57,587 nt of DNA, taken from an uncultured Desulfobacterales bacterium (GTDB lineage Bacteria; Desulfobacterota; Desulfobacteria; Desulfobacterales; JAHEIW01). Within the stretch, counting starts at the first letter, position 1, and every line of letters starts with the position of its first letter. Under the pieces are notes generated by a model, which made no database searches, was not told the origin of the DNA, and saw only the letters and a list, made by a program, of their open reading frames with translations. The stretch spans positions 1 through 57,587 of the forward strand of contig CAMYLV010000017.1 of assembly GCA_947259495.1 (NCBI GenBank), written 5' to 3'. A program made the position numbers and the translations under genes. Positions 16,199 to 24,515 of this stretch are shown here, piece after piece.

Positions 16199-17278
16199 AT
16201 GATCAATCAAGCAATTACGCAGGTAGCGAATGGAAACAACCTTAGCGAAAAAGATATGATCGACGTCATGGAGATGTTTTTGAACGGTATGGCAGAACCG
16301 GCGCAGGTCGGCGCATTTATCACCGCTCTGAGAATAAAAGGGGAAACTGTAGAAGAGATTACCGGAGCGGCTAAAGCCATGCAGGCCAGGACAAAGAAAA
16401 TCGAGCTCGATGAACCTTTGGTTAATATTGATCGAGATGAAATCAATGTCGAAGAGGAAACGATTCTCGACACCCACGGCAACGGAGCTAACGGCACCCA
16501 AACCTTTAATATTTCTACGGCAACAGCTTTTGTGGCTGCCGCTGCGGGACTTAAAGTGGCCAAATACGGTAACTGGGCGCTTTCCAGACAGTGTGGCAGC
16601 GCTGATGTGCTCATCAGCCTCGGCGTAAATCTGGACATCAATTTTGCCGATGTTGAAAAATGCATCCAGGATATCGGGATCGGTTTTTTATATGCACCGC
16701 TTTTTCACGGCGCCATGAAAGCAGTGGCGGCACCCAGGCAGCAGATTGGGTTGCGGTCTATTTTTAACCTGCTTGGGCCTCTGGCAAACCCTGCCGGAGC
16801 GACCGCCCAGGTGCTGGGGGTCTATGATGCTCATCAAACTGAAAAGATGGCAAAGGTTCTTCAAAAACTCGGTACCCGGCAGGCATTTGTGGTATGTGGC
16901 GAAAAGACAATAGACGAGATCAGCATCTGCGGCCCCACCCGGGTGTCACAACTTAAAGACGGAGCAATAAAAACTTTTGAAATGACCCCCGAAGCATACG
17001 GTTTCAAACGGTCAGCGCCTGAAGCCATTAAGGGCGGAGATGCGCGCGAGAATGCCGTCATCATCCGTAAGATATTAGATGGACAAAAAGGGCCGCAAAG
17101 AGACGTGGTGCTGTTAAATGCCGCCGCAGCTTTTGTATCAGCTGACCTTGACAGCGATTTCAAAGAAGGCATCCAGCGCGCTAGGGAAGCGGTTGATTCC
17201 GGCCGTGCCGCGGAAAAACTTGATTTTCTGATTGATTTTACCCGGCAATGCGATGTTTTTGTGCGCCGGGTGATGTAA
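16199..17278 (+). CDS. Anthranilate phosphoribosyltransferase family protein (TrpD-like, divergent)
   Basis: The 359-residue protein has the TrpD fold and order: helical N-terminus, TFNISTATAFVAAAAG, GSADVLISLGV, LYAPLFHGAMK, FNLLGPLANP, and IDEISICGPT with the metal-binding Asp-Glu. Two substrate loops differ from the family: GTGGDG is replaced by a one-residue-longer HGNGANG, and KHGNR reads KYGNW; VRREL reads PRQQI. It may be a genuine TrpD with drifted loops or a related transferase with another substrate. A Trp attenuator precedes it and AAGGAGG is the ribosome site. No other trp gene is adjacent; the next gene is on the opposite strand. Confidence 0.8.
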   Translation: MINQAITQVANGNNLSEKDMIDVMEMFLNGMAEPAQVGAFITALRIKGETVEEITGAAKAMQARTKKIELDEPLVNIDRDEINVEEETILDTHGNGANGTQTFNISTATAFVAAAAGLKVAKYGNWALSRQCGSADVLISLGVNLDINFADVEKCIQDIGIGFLYAPLFHGAMKAVAAPRQQIGLRSIFNLLGPLANPAGATAQVLGVYDAHQTEKMAKVLQKLGTRQAFVVCGEKTIDEISICGPTRVSQLKDGAIKTFEMTPEAYGFKRSAPEAIKGGDARENAVIIRKILDGQKGPQRDVVLLNAAAAFVSADLDSDFKEGIQRAREAVDSGRAAEKLDFLIDFTRQCDVFVRRVM

Positions 17279-17379
17279 ACCGATCGGCAAGAAGAATGTG
17301 AATGGCCGGGTGCAGGGGCTGTTTGCTCCCACCACAATACCTAACTGCTGATATTGATACCGGGGCTTAAGAGGTTCAT

Positions 17380-17808
17380 TTATTGGCGACGGTCTCTACG
17401 TTTTGGCCTTTTTCGGCGCTCCCGGCCAATTCTGCGATCGATCGCATTTCGGCGTTCTGTGCCGGATCTTCTTTCGTATATTCGTTTGAAGGTAACGCCA
17501 ATTCCGCGCCGGCTGGAGTGCACCATCCAGCCCTGTACCCGTTTACTTTTATCAATTTTGTTGTTGGGGATTATCAGCTCTATGGATTGACCAAAGAGAA
17601 ACTTGGCTCTGGTTTCGATAAAGGCTCCGCCGCGACTTATATTTTTGATGACACCTTTGTATTTTTGATCGTGATAATCGAAAAATACTGATTTTAAGAA
17701 AGGTTTGCGCGAATAGCGCCTTGGATCGTGGTTGTTTTTAACACTGCCGGCGTTCACATTTTGCTCCGCGAAATTTATTTGAGCATATTGTTTTACGATA
17801 GAGTTCAT
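17380..17808 (-). CDS. PilZ-domain protein with Arg-rich tail
   Basis: A 142-residue protein with one PilZ domain: RKPFLKSVFF gives the N-terminal Arg motif and NISRGGAFIET the D/NxSxxG c-di-GMP-binding motif. PilZ domains bind cyclic di-GMP, usually to control motility, adhesion or polysaccharide output. The last 30 residues are an unusual run of RR pairs (pattern ERRxxxDRRxGxERR), strongly basic, perhaps binding nucleic acid or membrane. It is convergent with the trpD-like gene. Confidence 0.82.
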   Translation of the reverse strand: MNSIVKQYAQINFAEQNVNAGSVKNNHDPRRYSRKPFLKSVFFDYHDQKYKGVIKNISRGGAFIETRAKFLFGQSIELIIPNNKIDKSKRVQGWMVHSSRRGIGVTFKRIYERRSGTERRNAIDRRIGRERRKRPKRRDRRQ

Positions 17809-18248
17809 AACCTTATTCTGCTCGGTCGACCACTTTCACACCTTCTTAATCGCTAATTTCAGGATTTCATTTCAGCGCAGCTGCTGTGTTTCTTTGCGAT
17901 TTCGTCGAAAAATCGCTGTAAATCGGAGACCGTCCACCTCCGGTATAAAGAATTTTAGATTGTAAGTCAAATATTTCGAACCATTTTTTAATAAATGAAA
18001 GACATTTTAAATTGTGAGGTAAACTTCAATAAATTGGTAAATATTTTTCATACTTAAGGTGACTGCGCGCGGGCTTTTTTTTTAACTATTTGTTATTTAT
18101 AGCAAATTTTTTTTTTTACAAACTTGCAATTTCGCATAAATTTTGCATTAATCATTATTACTTAACATTTCAGCGGATTGTGCCGATAAGAATTAAGGTA
18201 TAACTGAATGTAACTATTTAATTTATTAATAACCAACGATATAGAAAA
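17809..18248. other. AT-rich intergenic region between divergent genes
   Basis: This 440-base region separates the minus-strand PilZ gene from the plus-strand gene at 18249. It contains long T-runs near 18078 and 18111 and should hold promoters for both sides. I cannot assign a clear operator or RNA. Confidence 0.4.
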
Positions 18249-18908
18249 ATGCTGGAAAAATTAATACCCCAACTTCGATTGCAGGTGGCCAAGGCGCATA
18301 AAATACTGCCGGAGGAGATCGCCGACTCCGTAGAAAAAGTCTATAATGACATTTTACTGATGCGCGATTTTACGATGAACGAATTTGAAAGAATTCAGAG
18401 CGATAGGAATTTAAACGCGAATGATAGAAACATTGCGCGACGTCAGGTTCTGGAGAAAGCCATCACCAAACTTGAAATGTTGAAGTCACGCAGAAGTGCC
18501 ACGGATTTAATTGAAAGACTGGAAGCCAAATTATCGGAAGATCCCGACGCCGGCAATGATCGTCTCCTCAAATTCTTAAAAGAGCTTGAGATTCGTGACC
18601 GGCTGGCCGGCATGACGGAATCGCAGATACTATCCCATTTTGAAAAATCGCTTTTGGATGGCAGCAACCAGGCACTGCTGGATGCCATTTTAAACGCCCC
18701 TCCCGGATTTGAAATGTTGTCACCAAAACTTTTAAAAAAACTCAAACGGGTCCGGGGAAAGCATTATTATCCCGAAGTCGTGGCCCAACTCGAATCCCTG
18801 CAGGAAATGAACGCCATCATCGTCAAGATGTTCACCATCGTTAGAGCTGAGTTAGACAAGCTAAGAAGAAAATATCTTCCGATTTATATTGTCGAGAAAT
18901 CAGCATAA
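18249..18908 (+). CDS. Helical protein of unknown function
   Basis: The 219-residue soluble protein is almost entirely predicted helical and rich in Leu, Glu, Lys and Arg (for example ARRQVLEKAITKLEMLKSRR). It has no signal peptide, membrane segment or recognised motif. The next gene, a two-PilZ protein, follows within 30 bases, so the pair may act together in c-di-GMP signalling; that is inference only. Confidence 0.7.
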   Translation: MLEKLIPQLRLQVAKAHKILPEEIADSVEKVYNDILLMRDFTMNEFERIQSDRNLNANDRNIARRQVLEKAITKLEMLKSRRSATDLIERLEAKLSEDPDAGNDRLLKFLKELEIRDRLAGMTESQILSHFEKSLLDGSNQALLDAILNAPPGFEMLSPKLLKKLKRVRGKHYYPEVVAQLESLQEMNAIIVKMFTIVRAELDKLRRKYLPIYIVEKSA

Positions 18909-18936
18909 TGTGAACCCTTTAACGCGATACTGCGAC

Positions 18937-19551
18937 ATGGAAGAAAACCCTGAAAAAAGAGATAACGCGCGCATTGATCATCAATGCTTGGTTTCGATTG
19001 AAAATTTAAAGGCGGGCACGATAAATAAGGCCAAAATGCTCAATTTCAGTGCCACGGGTTTATATTTTGAGGCCGATAATTTACTGCAGCCCGGCGAAGA
19101 AATTTTCGTTGGGATCGATAACTCACCTTTTGCATCCGTACAGGGCATTTACGAATGCTATCGTGTTGAAGTCGTTTGGCGCAAGAAATTGAAAAAATCT
19201 GTTTACTATTACGGATATGGGGCCAAACACACCATTGATTACCGTAAAGTCAATTTACAAAATGGCGAATCCAAAAAATGGGAAGATATTCGTAAGCATC
19301 AGCGCAAGCCTTATGCCAAATCTGTCCAGTTTTCTGCCGACGATCGCATTTTTAATGGGTTAATAAAAAACATCAGCCCTGCCGGCGGTTTTATCGAAGC
19401 CGACCAGCATATCTCGGCCGGGCAGATCATCACCTTTGTGCTGCCTTTAAAAAACCGCAGAAAGGCCGTCGTCAACGGCAAAGTTGTCTGGTCCGGTCCT
19501 GATGGATTTGGTCTTAAATTTTTAAATATTGATAAGCAAGAATCGGCCTAG
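18937..19551 (+). CDS. Protein with two PilZ-like domains
   Basis: About 204 residues contain two PilZ-type modules. The first has ARIDHQCLVSI and NFSATGLYFEA (D/NxSxxG-like), the second RKPYAKSVQFSAD and NISPAGGFIEA. The second half closely resembles the PilZ protein at 17380. Such proteins bind cyclic di-GMP. The start is uncertain: the ATG at 18937 gives a compact protein, while a TTG at 18889 would overlap the preceding gene; neither has a good ribosome site. Confidence 0.78.
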   Translation: MEENPEKRDNARIDHQCLVSIENLKAGTINKAKMLNFSATGLYFEADNLLQPGEEIFVGIDNSPFASVQGIYECYRVEVVWRKKLKKSVYYYGYGAKHTIDYRKVNLQNGESKKWEDIRKHQRKPYAKSVQFSADDRIFNGLIKNISPAGGFIEADQHISAGQIITFVLPLKNRRKAVVNGKVVWSGPDGFGLKFLNIDKQESA

Positions 19552-19569
19552 AAGGAAAAACAACCGACC

Positions 19570-20469
19570 TTATGGATCGTCCCGATCCCTTTTCCATTGC
19601 AGCAATATAATCGATGCAATCACCAGCATGCCGCCTACTATCTGCAGTGGGCTGAGCATTTCACCCAAAAAGACCGCTGAAATGACACCGGCGGTGATGG
19701 GCTCCAGTGTAGCGGTAATACTGGCATGAGTGGAGCGAATGCGGTTGATGCCTTCGAAATAAAGTCCAAAAGGCAGGATTGTGCCGCAGATGGCAATAAA
19801 TAAAATCCAGATCCATTCAGCCGGGGCGTAGAATCGCAAAAGCGCTTCAAGGGGTGGATGCAGGACATTCCAGGCCAGGGTCGCAAACAGCAGACCATAG
19901 AGCAGGATCGTCCATGGGCTGTATTTTTGCATGCCGTATTCACTCAAAAGGGTATAGGTGGCAAAGGCCACCGCTGCCAGAAGGCCGCCGACAATACCGC
20001 TGCGATTCATTGATAACAGATCCAGATTGTAAGCACCGACCACCAGAAAGCAGCCCGCTACGGTTCCCCAAAGCGCCAGCAAAATGTTGCGGGACAGCTT
20101 TTGATGCCGGAAAATGGCCGCATAAAGAGCTACAAAAATAGGCCCGGTGTAATGCAGTAAAATGGCTGCTGCCACCTTGATCTTGCTGATGGCAAACAGG
20201 TAGAAAAATTGGGCGGCACCGATACCCAGGATACCCAGCAGCATAAAATAAAAAAGATCTTTAACGGCGATTTTTAAAAGCTGCCGGTCGCGCCCCGCCA
20301 GCCAGATCAGCAGGCCTAAAAAAGCCAGCGTGACACGCAGCTGAATCAGCTGATAGGGCGTCATGCCGCGGTTGAATAAGAATTTGGCCGCGCTGCCGGC
20401 GGTCGCCCACAGCACGGCTGCCAGGCTGACATATAGATAGCCAAGTTTAGAGGAGATCAAATGATTCAT
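19570..20469 (-). CDS. EamA-family (drug/metabolite) transporter
   Basis: About 299 residues with ten hydrophobic segments arranged as two EamA repeats: SLAAVLWATAGSAAKF at the start of the first and GGLLAAVAFATYTLLSEYG at the start of the second. It ends in a basic tail (LLQWKRDRDD). Such inner-membrane proteins export or import small metabolites; the substrate is not readable. An in-frame start at 20550 adds 27 residues, but the ATG at 20469 gives a normal N-terminus for the family. It is convergent with the PilZ gene. Confidence 0.88.
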   Translation of the reverse strand: MNHLISSKLGYLYVSLAAVLWATAGSAAKFLFNRGMTPYQLIQLRVTLAFLGLLIWLAGRDRQLLKIAVKDLFYFMLLGILGIGAAQFFYLFAISKIKVAAAILLHYTGPIFVALYAAIFRHQKLSRNILLALWGTVAGCFLVVGAYNLDLLSMNRSGIVGGLLAAVAFATYTLLSEYGMQKYSPWTILLYGLLFATLAWNVLHPPLEALLRFYAPAEWIWILFIAICGTILPFGLYFEGINRIRSTHASITATLEPITAGVISAVFLGEMLSPLQIVGGMLVIASIILLQWKRDRDDP

Positions 20470-20678
20470 GCTTGTAAGGAATAGTCTTATGCGAATTTGC
20501 GAATTAAGGCGAGCAATAATAAGTTTTAGGGCCAAAAGCAAGAAGCACAAGTGCTGAAAGAATCAATTCCTGCCATCCGGTTTGCGCCAAAATAATCCAT
20601 TGACAACCGGTTTCAACATGTTAACTAATCAATGCTTCCAACATGTCATACCCGGTATTCAAATCAAAGGAGAATGTT

Positions 20679-21722
20679 ATGAAATACCGTTATCTTGGAA
20701 ACTCCGGCCTTTTGGCGTCCCGGCTGTCTCTGGGGACCATGACCTTTGGCGCTCCGGATTGGGGATGCGATGAAAAAGAATCCCATGCGATCATTAAAAA
20801 TTATATCGAAGGGGGGGGAAATTTTTTAGACACCGCCGATATTTACGCCGGAGGACGATCCGAGGCGATTGTTGGAACCCTTATGCCCGAATTGAACCGC
20901 GACGGGCTCATTATCGCAAGTAAGTTTTCGTTGCCTTCGGGTCCCGCAATCACGCAGTTCGGTGCCAATTGCAAACAAATCCTTTCATCATGCGAAAAGA
21001 GTCTCAAGCGCCTTAAAACCGATTATATCGACCTTTACCACATCCACGTTCCTGATCCCATAACGCCCTATGAGGAAACCCTGCGGGCCATGGATGATCT
21101 CGTGCGCCAGGGTAAGGTTCGGTATACGGGTGCCAGCATGTTTTTTGGATGGCAGCTGGCCAAGGCGCAGGGCGTATCCGCCGCGTACAACCTGGAAAAA
21201 ATGGTGGCCGGTCAATACATTTACAGCCTGATTCACAGGGAGCTGGAAAGGGAAGCCATGCCGGCCGCAATAGACGCAGGGATAGGAATCACCTGTTTCA
21301 GCCCGCTGGGCGGCGGACTGCTGGCGGGAAAATACAAGGGACAGACAGAACCGGTAAAGGGGTCCCGGGCATCATTTCGGACCGAAGTGGACGGTCCGCG
21401 GTTCTGGCATCCCACAGGGTATAAAACCGCCGAAATAGTGGAGGATGTCTCCAAGAAATCCGGTATACCCATGAGCAAGCTCGCCATCGCCTGGCCGCTG
21501 GGGCGGAAGTTCGTCACATCCGTGATCATCGGTACCAGAAACCTCAACCAGCTTGAAGAGAACATGGAACCCGCCGACTGGGATATGCCGGAAGATGTAT
21601 GGAATGAATTAGAAGAACGGACCCGCCCCCAGGAGGAATATCTGACCTGGTACAATAAATTCAACTACGATCGCTTTTTCAATGCAAGCGAGTTTCACAA
21701 ACCGGAAGTTGAGCTGATTTAA
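20679..21722 (+). CDS. Aldo/keto reductase
   Basis: A 347-residue NADPH-type oxidoreductase of the AKR superfamily. Catalytic tetrad segments are visible: FLDTADIYAGG (Asp, Tyr), IIASKF (Lys) and DLYHIHVPD (His). The C-terminal IIGTRNLNQLEENM binds the cofactor. The ATG at 20679 follows AAAGGAGAAT. It lies on the plus strand, convergent with the large minus-strand catabolic operon, with a terminator in between. A second AKR gene lies at 31228. Confidence 0.9.
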   Translation: MKYRYLGNSGLLASRLSLGTMTFGAPDWGCDEKESHAIIKNYIEGGGNFLDTADIYAGGRSEAIVGTLMPELNRDGLIIASKFSLPSGPAITQFGANCKQILSSCEKSLKRLKTDYIDLYHIHVPDPITPYEETLRAMDDLVRQGKVRYTGASMFFGWQLAKAQGVSAAYNLEKMVAGQYIYSLIHRELEREAMPAAIDAGIGITCFSPLGGGLLAGKYKGQTEPVKGSRASFRTEVDGPRFWHPTGYKTAEIVEDVSKKSGIPMSKLAIAWPLGRKFVTSVIIGTRNLNQLEENMEPADWDMPEDVWNELEERTRPQEEYLTWYNKFNYDRFFNASEFHKPEVELI

Positions 21723-21735
21723 ATCCGTATTACCC

Positions 21736-21760
21736 TAATTGAGCGATAAACGCTCAATTA
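21736..21760. terminator. Stem-loop between convergent genes
   Basis: TAATTGAGCG (21736-21745) pairs perfectly with CGCTCAATTA (21751-21760) over a 5-base loop. It lacks a strong T-run, so it may be a weak bidirectional terminator just after the aldo/keto reductase stop. Confidence 0.45.
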
Positions 21761-21770
21761 TCCCTTCTGG

Positions 21771-21813
21771 CCTGAGCCCGTTGCATCCAAGCAGCGGGTT
21801 CAGGATTCTTTTT
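21771..21813 (+). terminator. Rho-independent terminator of the aldo/keto reductase gene
   Basis: CCTGAGCCCG (21771-21780) pairs with CGGGTTCAGG (21795-21804), with one G-T pair, and a T-run follows on the plus strand. It sits immediately before the stop of the convergent DUF1537 gene. Confidence 0.7.
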
Positions 21814-21814
21814 T

Positions 21815-23230
21815 TCAATCCGTTTTCAGTTGCCGAACCACCTTGATTAGGGCATTGTCATCACCGACATTGCCCGGGAAAACGATATACGCCAGATCCG
21901 GAAAACGGCTTTCAGCGCCCAGTCTCCAGACCGGTACCCCCGGCAGGATCTGGCCGAGTACCATGGCTTTTTTGACATTCAGTGCCCGGGTGGCGATGTC
22001 ACTGGCAGTAATCCCGCCTTTTGCCAGAATGTAACGCGGCGCGGTTTGAATGCGCTGCACGATGCCGATCAGTCCCTGTGAGATCTTTTGCCCGATCCGA
22101 AGGCTGCTTTTTGAATCTTCGCCGGCGACCAGCCGGCGGCCGCTGAACATCAGCATGTCATTTCCCCGATTTAGTGCCCGTTCCGTTTCTTTGACCACGC
22201 GCATGATCTCATCGTCACACAAGCGATCATCCAGCAGAGCGCTGACGTTTATTTCGGCCCGGGAAATATCTGTTGTGGCCAGCAGCGAATTGACCTGCTC
22301 GGTGCTGCGCGGCACATGGGAGCCGACCACAATCAGGCCGCCACCAACGGGCGGCAATTGCAGATCTGATTGGGTAAGGAGTGCACGCGGGGAGATGCCG
22401 GCCCGGATCTGCACAAACGAAGCTGCTGTTCGGAACAAAAACCGTTTACCGCGGGCTTCGGCAGCTAACAATCCCTGAACAAAGACCTCCAGATCGCGGT
22501 AGCCGGCGGCATTTACGGCACAGCATTGACCGCCGCGCAATGTCATCAGCAAGGCGGTAACAGATTCCGGCCCCCCGCGGCGAAGGTCTGCGATCGTAAC
22601 AGCGGCCACCTCTCTGGCCACAGTTCGCCCGCCGGTCTTTTCAGCGACCCAGTCACGCAAATTTGATGATGCATATCCAAATGTGCGATCACGGGCAAAT
22701 TGGGTTTGGGCAGCGGGTACCAGCACACCACCCTCATCCACATAATGCACGTCATTGACGGTATAGCGGCCGCCTTCCAGGAAAAATGGATTGATAATCC
22801 ACCCGTCAAAGACCTGGTCCAGGGCGTCCGACAGCGCTGCGACCTCACCGGGAAAATGTCCGCGCAGGGTTGAATCACTGCGGCTGATGACCGCAAACTC
22901 ACGCCGGGTTTGTGCGGCGGCGGCTGTGAGGTTGTAACCCATTTCGGCGGCTATTTTTTGCGCAGCCGGCAGGGTCAAACTTCTGGAATTGGTCAGGATG
23001 TAAAATGCGGGCAGATCATTTTGAAGCTCGGCCGCAAGGCTGCCCACCGACCACTCGGTGAGCACCGGCAGGCCATGGACCGTCTGGGTTCCGGTGGGGT
23101 CATCGTCTAAAACAACAACCTTGCGACCATCGGCATTGATTTGTTTTTGAATGGCCGGTCTCAGATCCTGCGGCCATTCCGGCGGCAGGCTATTGAGCAG
23201 CCGGTCTTTAGGGATTCGTTGATCGTCCAA
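21815..23230 (-). CDS. Four-carbon acid sugar kinase family protein (DUF1537)
   Basis: The 471 residues carry the family's N-terminal signature VVVLDDDPTGTQTVHG and TNSRSL, the SRSDSTLRGHFPGE segment and the C-terminal nucleotide-binding part (KGGITASDIATRAL, LGAESRFPDLAYIVFPGNVG). Characterised members (OtnK, DtnK, OiaK types) phosphorylate C4-C5 sugar acids such as 2-oxo-tetronates, threonate or 3-oxo-isoapionate. As last gene of the operon with a split transketolase and a hydroxyacid dehydrogenase it probably activates the substrate before carbon-carbon cleavage. The exact substrate is not readable. Confidence 0.88.
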   Translation of the reverse strand: MDDQRIPKDRLLNSLPPEWPQDLRPAIQKQINADGRKVVVLDDDPTGTQTVHGLPVLTEWSVGSLAAELQNDLPAFYILTNSRSLTLPAAQKIAAEMGYNLTAAAAQTRREFAVISRSDSTLRGHFPGEVAALSDALDQVFDGWIINPFFLEGGRYTVNDVHYVDEGGVLVPAAQTQFARDRTFGYASSNLRDWVAEKTGGRTVAREVAAVTIADLRRGGPESVTALLMTLRGGQCCAVNAAGYRDLEVFVQGLLAAEARGKRFLFRTAASFVQIRAGISPRALLTQSDLQLPPVGGGLIVVGSHVPRSTEQVNSLLATTDISRAEINVSALLDDRLCDDEIMRVVKETERALNRGNDMLMFSGRRLVAGEDSKSSLRIGQKISQGLIGIVQRIQTAPRYILAKGGITASDIATRALNVKKAMVLGQILPGVPVWRLGAESRFPDLAYIVFPGNVGDDNALIKVVRQLKTD

Positions 23231-23244
23231 AATTCAGGAAATAT

Positions 23245-24390
23245 TTAATCTTTGTATATCGGTATGCCAAGCGCTTCGGCGTTTACGATGCTGGGAGCCG
23301 CCTGGGGTGCTTTGCCTTCCAGAAACATTGAAATATCAGGCCGTTGCCAGGCGGGATAGCCCTGCAAAATGGCCGCCACATTGCTGGCGGCCAGCGTGGC
23401 CATGCCCTGGCGGGTCCAGCTGGTGGCTGAAGCAATGTGCGGCACGATGACGACATTGTCCAGTTCCACCAGGCCCGGTTTCATCTCCGGCTCATCTTCA
23501 AATACATCCAGGCCGGCTTTAAAATCCGGGTGTTTCTGGCAATGGGCAACCAGCGCGGCCTCATCTATGACCGGCCCGCGACTGGTATTGACGATGATGG
23601 CATCCGCTTTCATCAGCGCCAGCCGTTCGGCATTGATCAGGTGGCGGGTGGTCTCATCCAGGATCGTATGGATGCTGACACAGTCGGCTACCCGCAGCAA
23701 TTCTTCAATGGTTTCTGCACGTTTGCAGGATACCGGTGCCCGGTCCTGCGACTTTAAAAATTTGCCGTACCGGGCCACATGCTTTTCCAGGGCGTCATTC
23801 TTGTGCGGGTCGTAATAGATCAGATTCATCTTGTGGCCTTCGACCATCATGTGCGCATAGGCGGACCCGATACGTCCGGCGCCGATGATCCCCAGTGTCT
23901 TGCGCCATAAAAGATTACCCATAAAAAGGGTGGGCAGCCAGCCGTTGTATTTCCCATCTCTTAAAAATCGTTCGGCTTCACCGACGCGGCGGGCGGCTGC
24001 AAAGGTTAATGCCACCGCCATCTGCGCAGTGGTTTCGGTCAACACCCCCGGCGTGTTGCCCACCGGGATACCGTGTCGGGTGGCGGCCTCCACGTCCACA
24101 TTGTTAAAGCCCACGGCATAGTTGCTGTAGGCGCTGCCGCCAGCGGCTTTAAGGGCTGCATACAGCTCATCACCCCATGGTTCGGTCAACTGACCGATGG
24201 CGCCGTCACACGCAGCCCCGATGGCCGCTATGATCTCAGCGCTGTTGAGCACATCGGGTGACGTGCAGATTTCGATTTTACAATCGGCGGCAGTCAGAAT
24301 GTCGAGCCAGCGATCGCCGGGCAACTCTTTGGTCACAATCACACGCCAGGTGCCGGAAGGGTTATGAATCCGCCATTCTTTTGAACCCAT
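23245..24390 (-). CDS. Hydroxypyruvate/glyoxylate reductase, plant HPR1-like D-2-hydroxyacid dehydrogenase
   Basis: The 381-residue protein follows plant peroxisomal HPR1 along its length: KEWRIHNPSGTWRVIVTKE at the N-terminus, GQLTEPWGDELY, GNTPGVLTETTAQ, the nucleotide loop GAGRIGSAYAHMM, NTSRGPVIDEAAL with the catalytic Arg, the Glu in FEDEPEMKPG and the catalytic His in VPHIASATSWTR. HPR1 reduces hydroxypyruvate (and glyoxylate) to D-glycerate (and glycolate). The ATG at 24390 follows CAAAGGAGG. In this operon it may handle a C2 or C3 product, or act on a sugar acid. Confidence 0.88.
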   Translation of the reverse strand: MGSKEWRIHNPSGTWRVIVTKELPGDRWLDILTAADCKIEICTSPDVLNSAEIIAAIGAACDGAIGQLTEPWGDELYAALKAAGGSAYSNYAVGFNNVDVEAATRHGIPVGNTPGVLTETTAQMAVALTFAAARRVGEAERFLRDGKYNGWLPTLFMGNLLWRKTLGIIGAGRIGSAYAHMMVEGHKMNLIYYDPHKNDALEKHVARYGKFLKSQDRAPVSCKRAETIEELLRVADCVSIHTILDETTRHLINAERLALMKADAIIVNTSRGPVIDEAALVAHCQKHPDFKAGLDVFEDEPEMKPGLVELDNVVIVPHIASATSWTRQGMATLAASNVAAILQGYPAWQRPDISMFLEGKAPQAAPSIVNAEALGIPIYKD

Positions 24391-24515
24391 GATGACAACC
24401 TCCTTTGAGATCAATTTACAAGTATTATTTACCACACAAAGCACTTAAATCCAACTGTCACTATTTTTAAGATATCCTCTAGGTGCGCTGTACGCTCCGG
24501 GGTAAATTTATAGCC

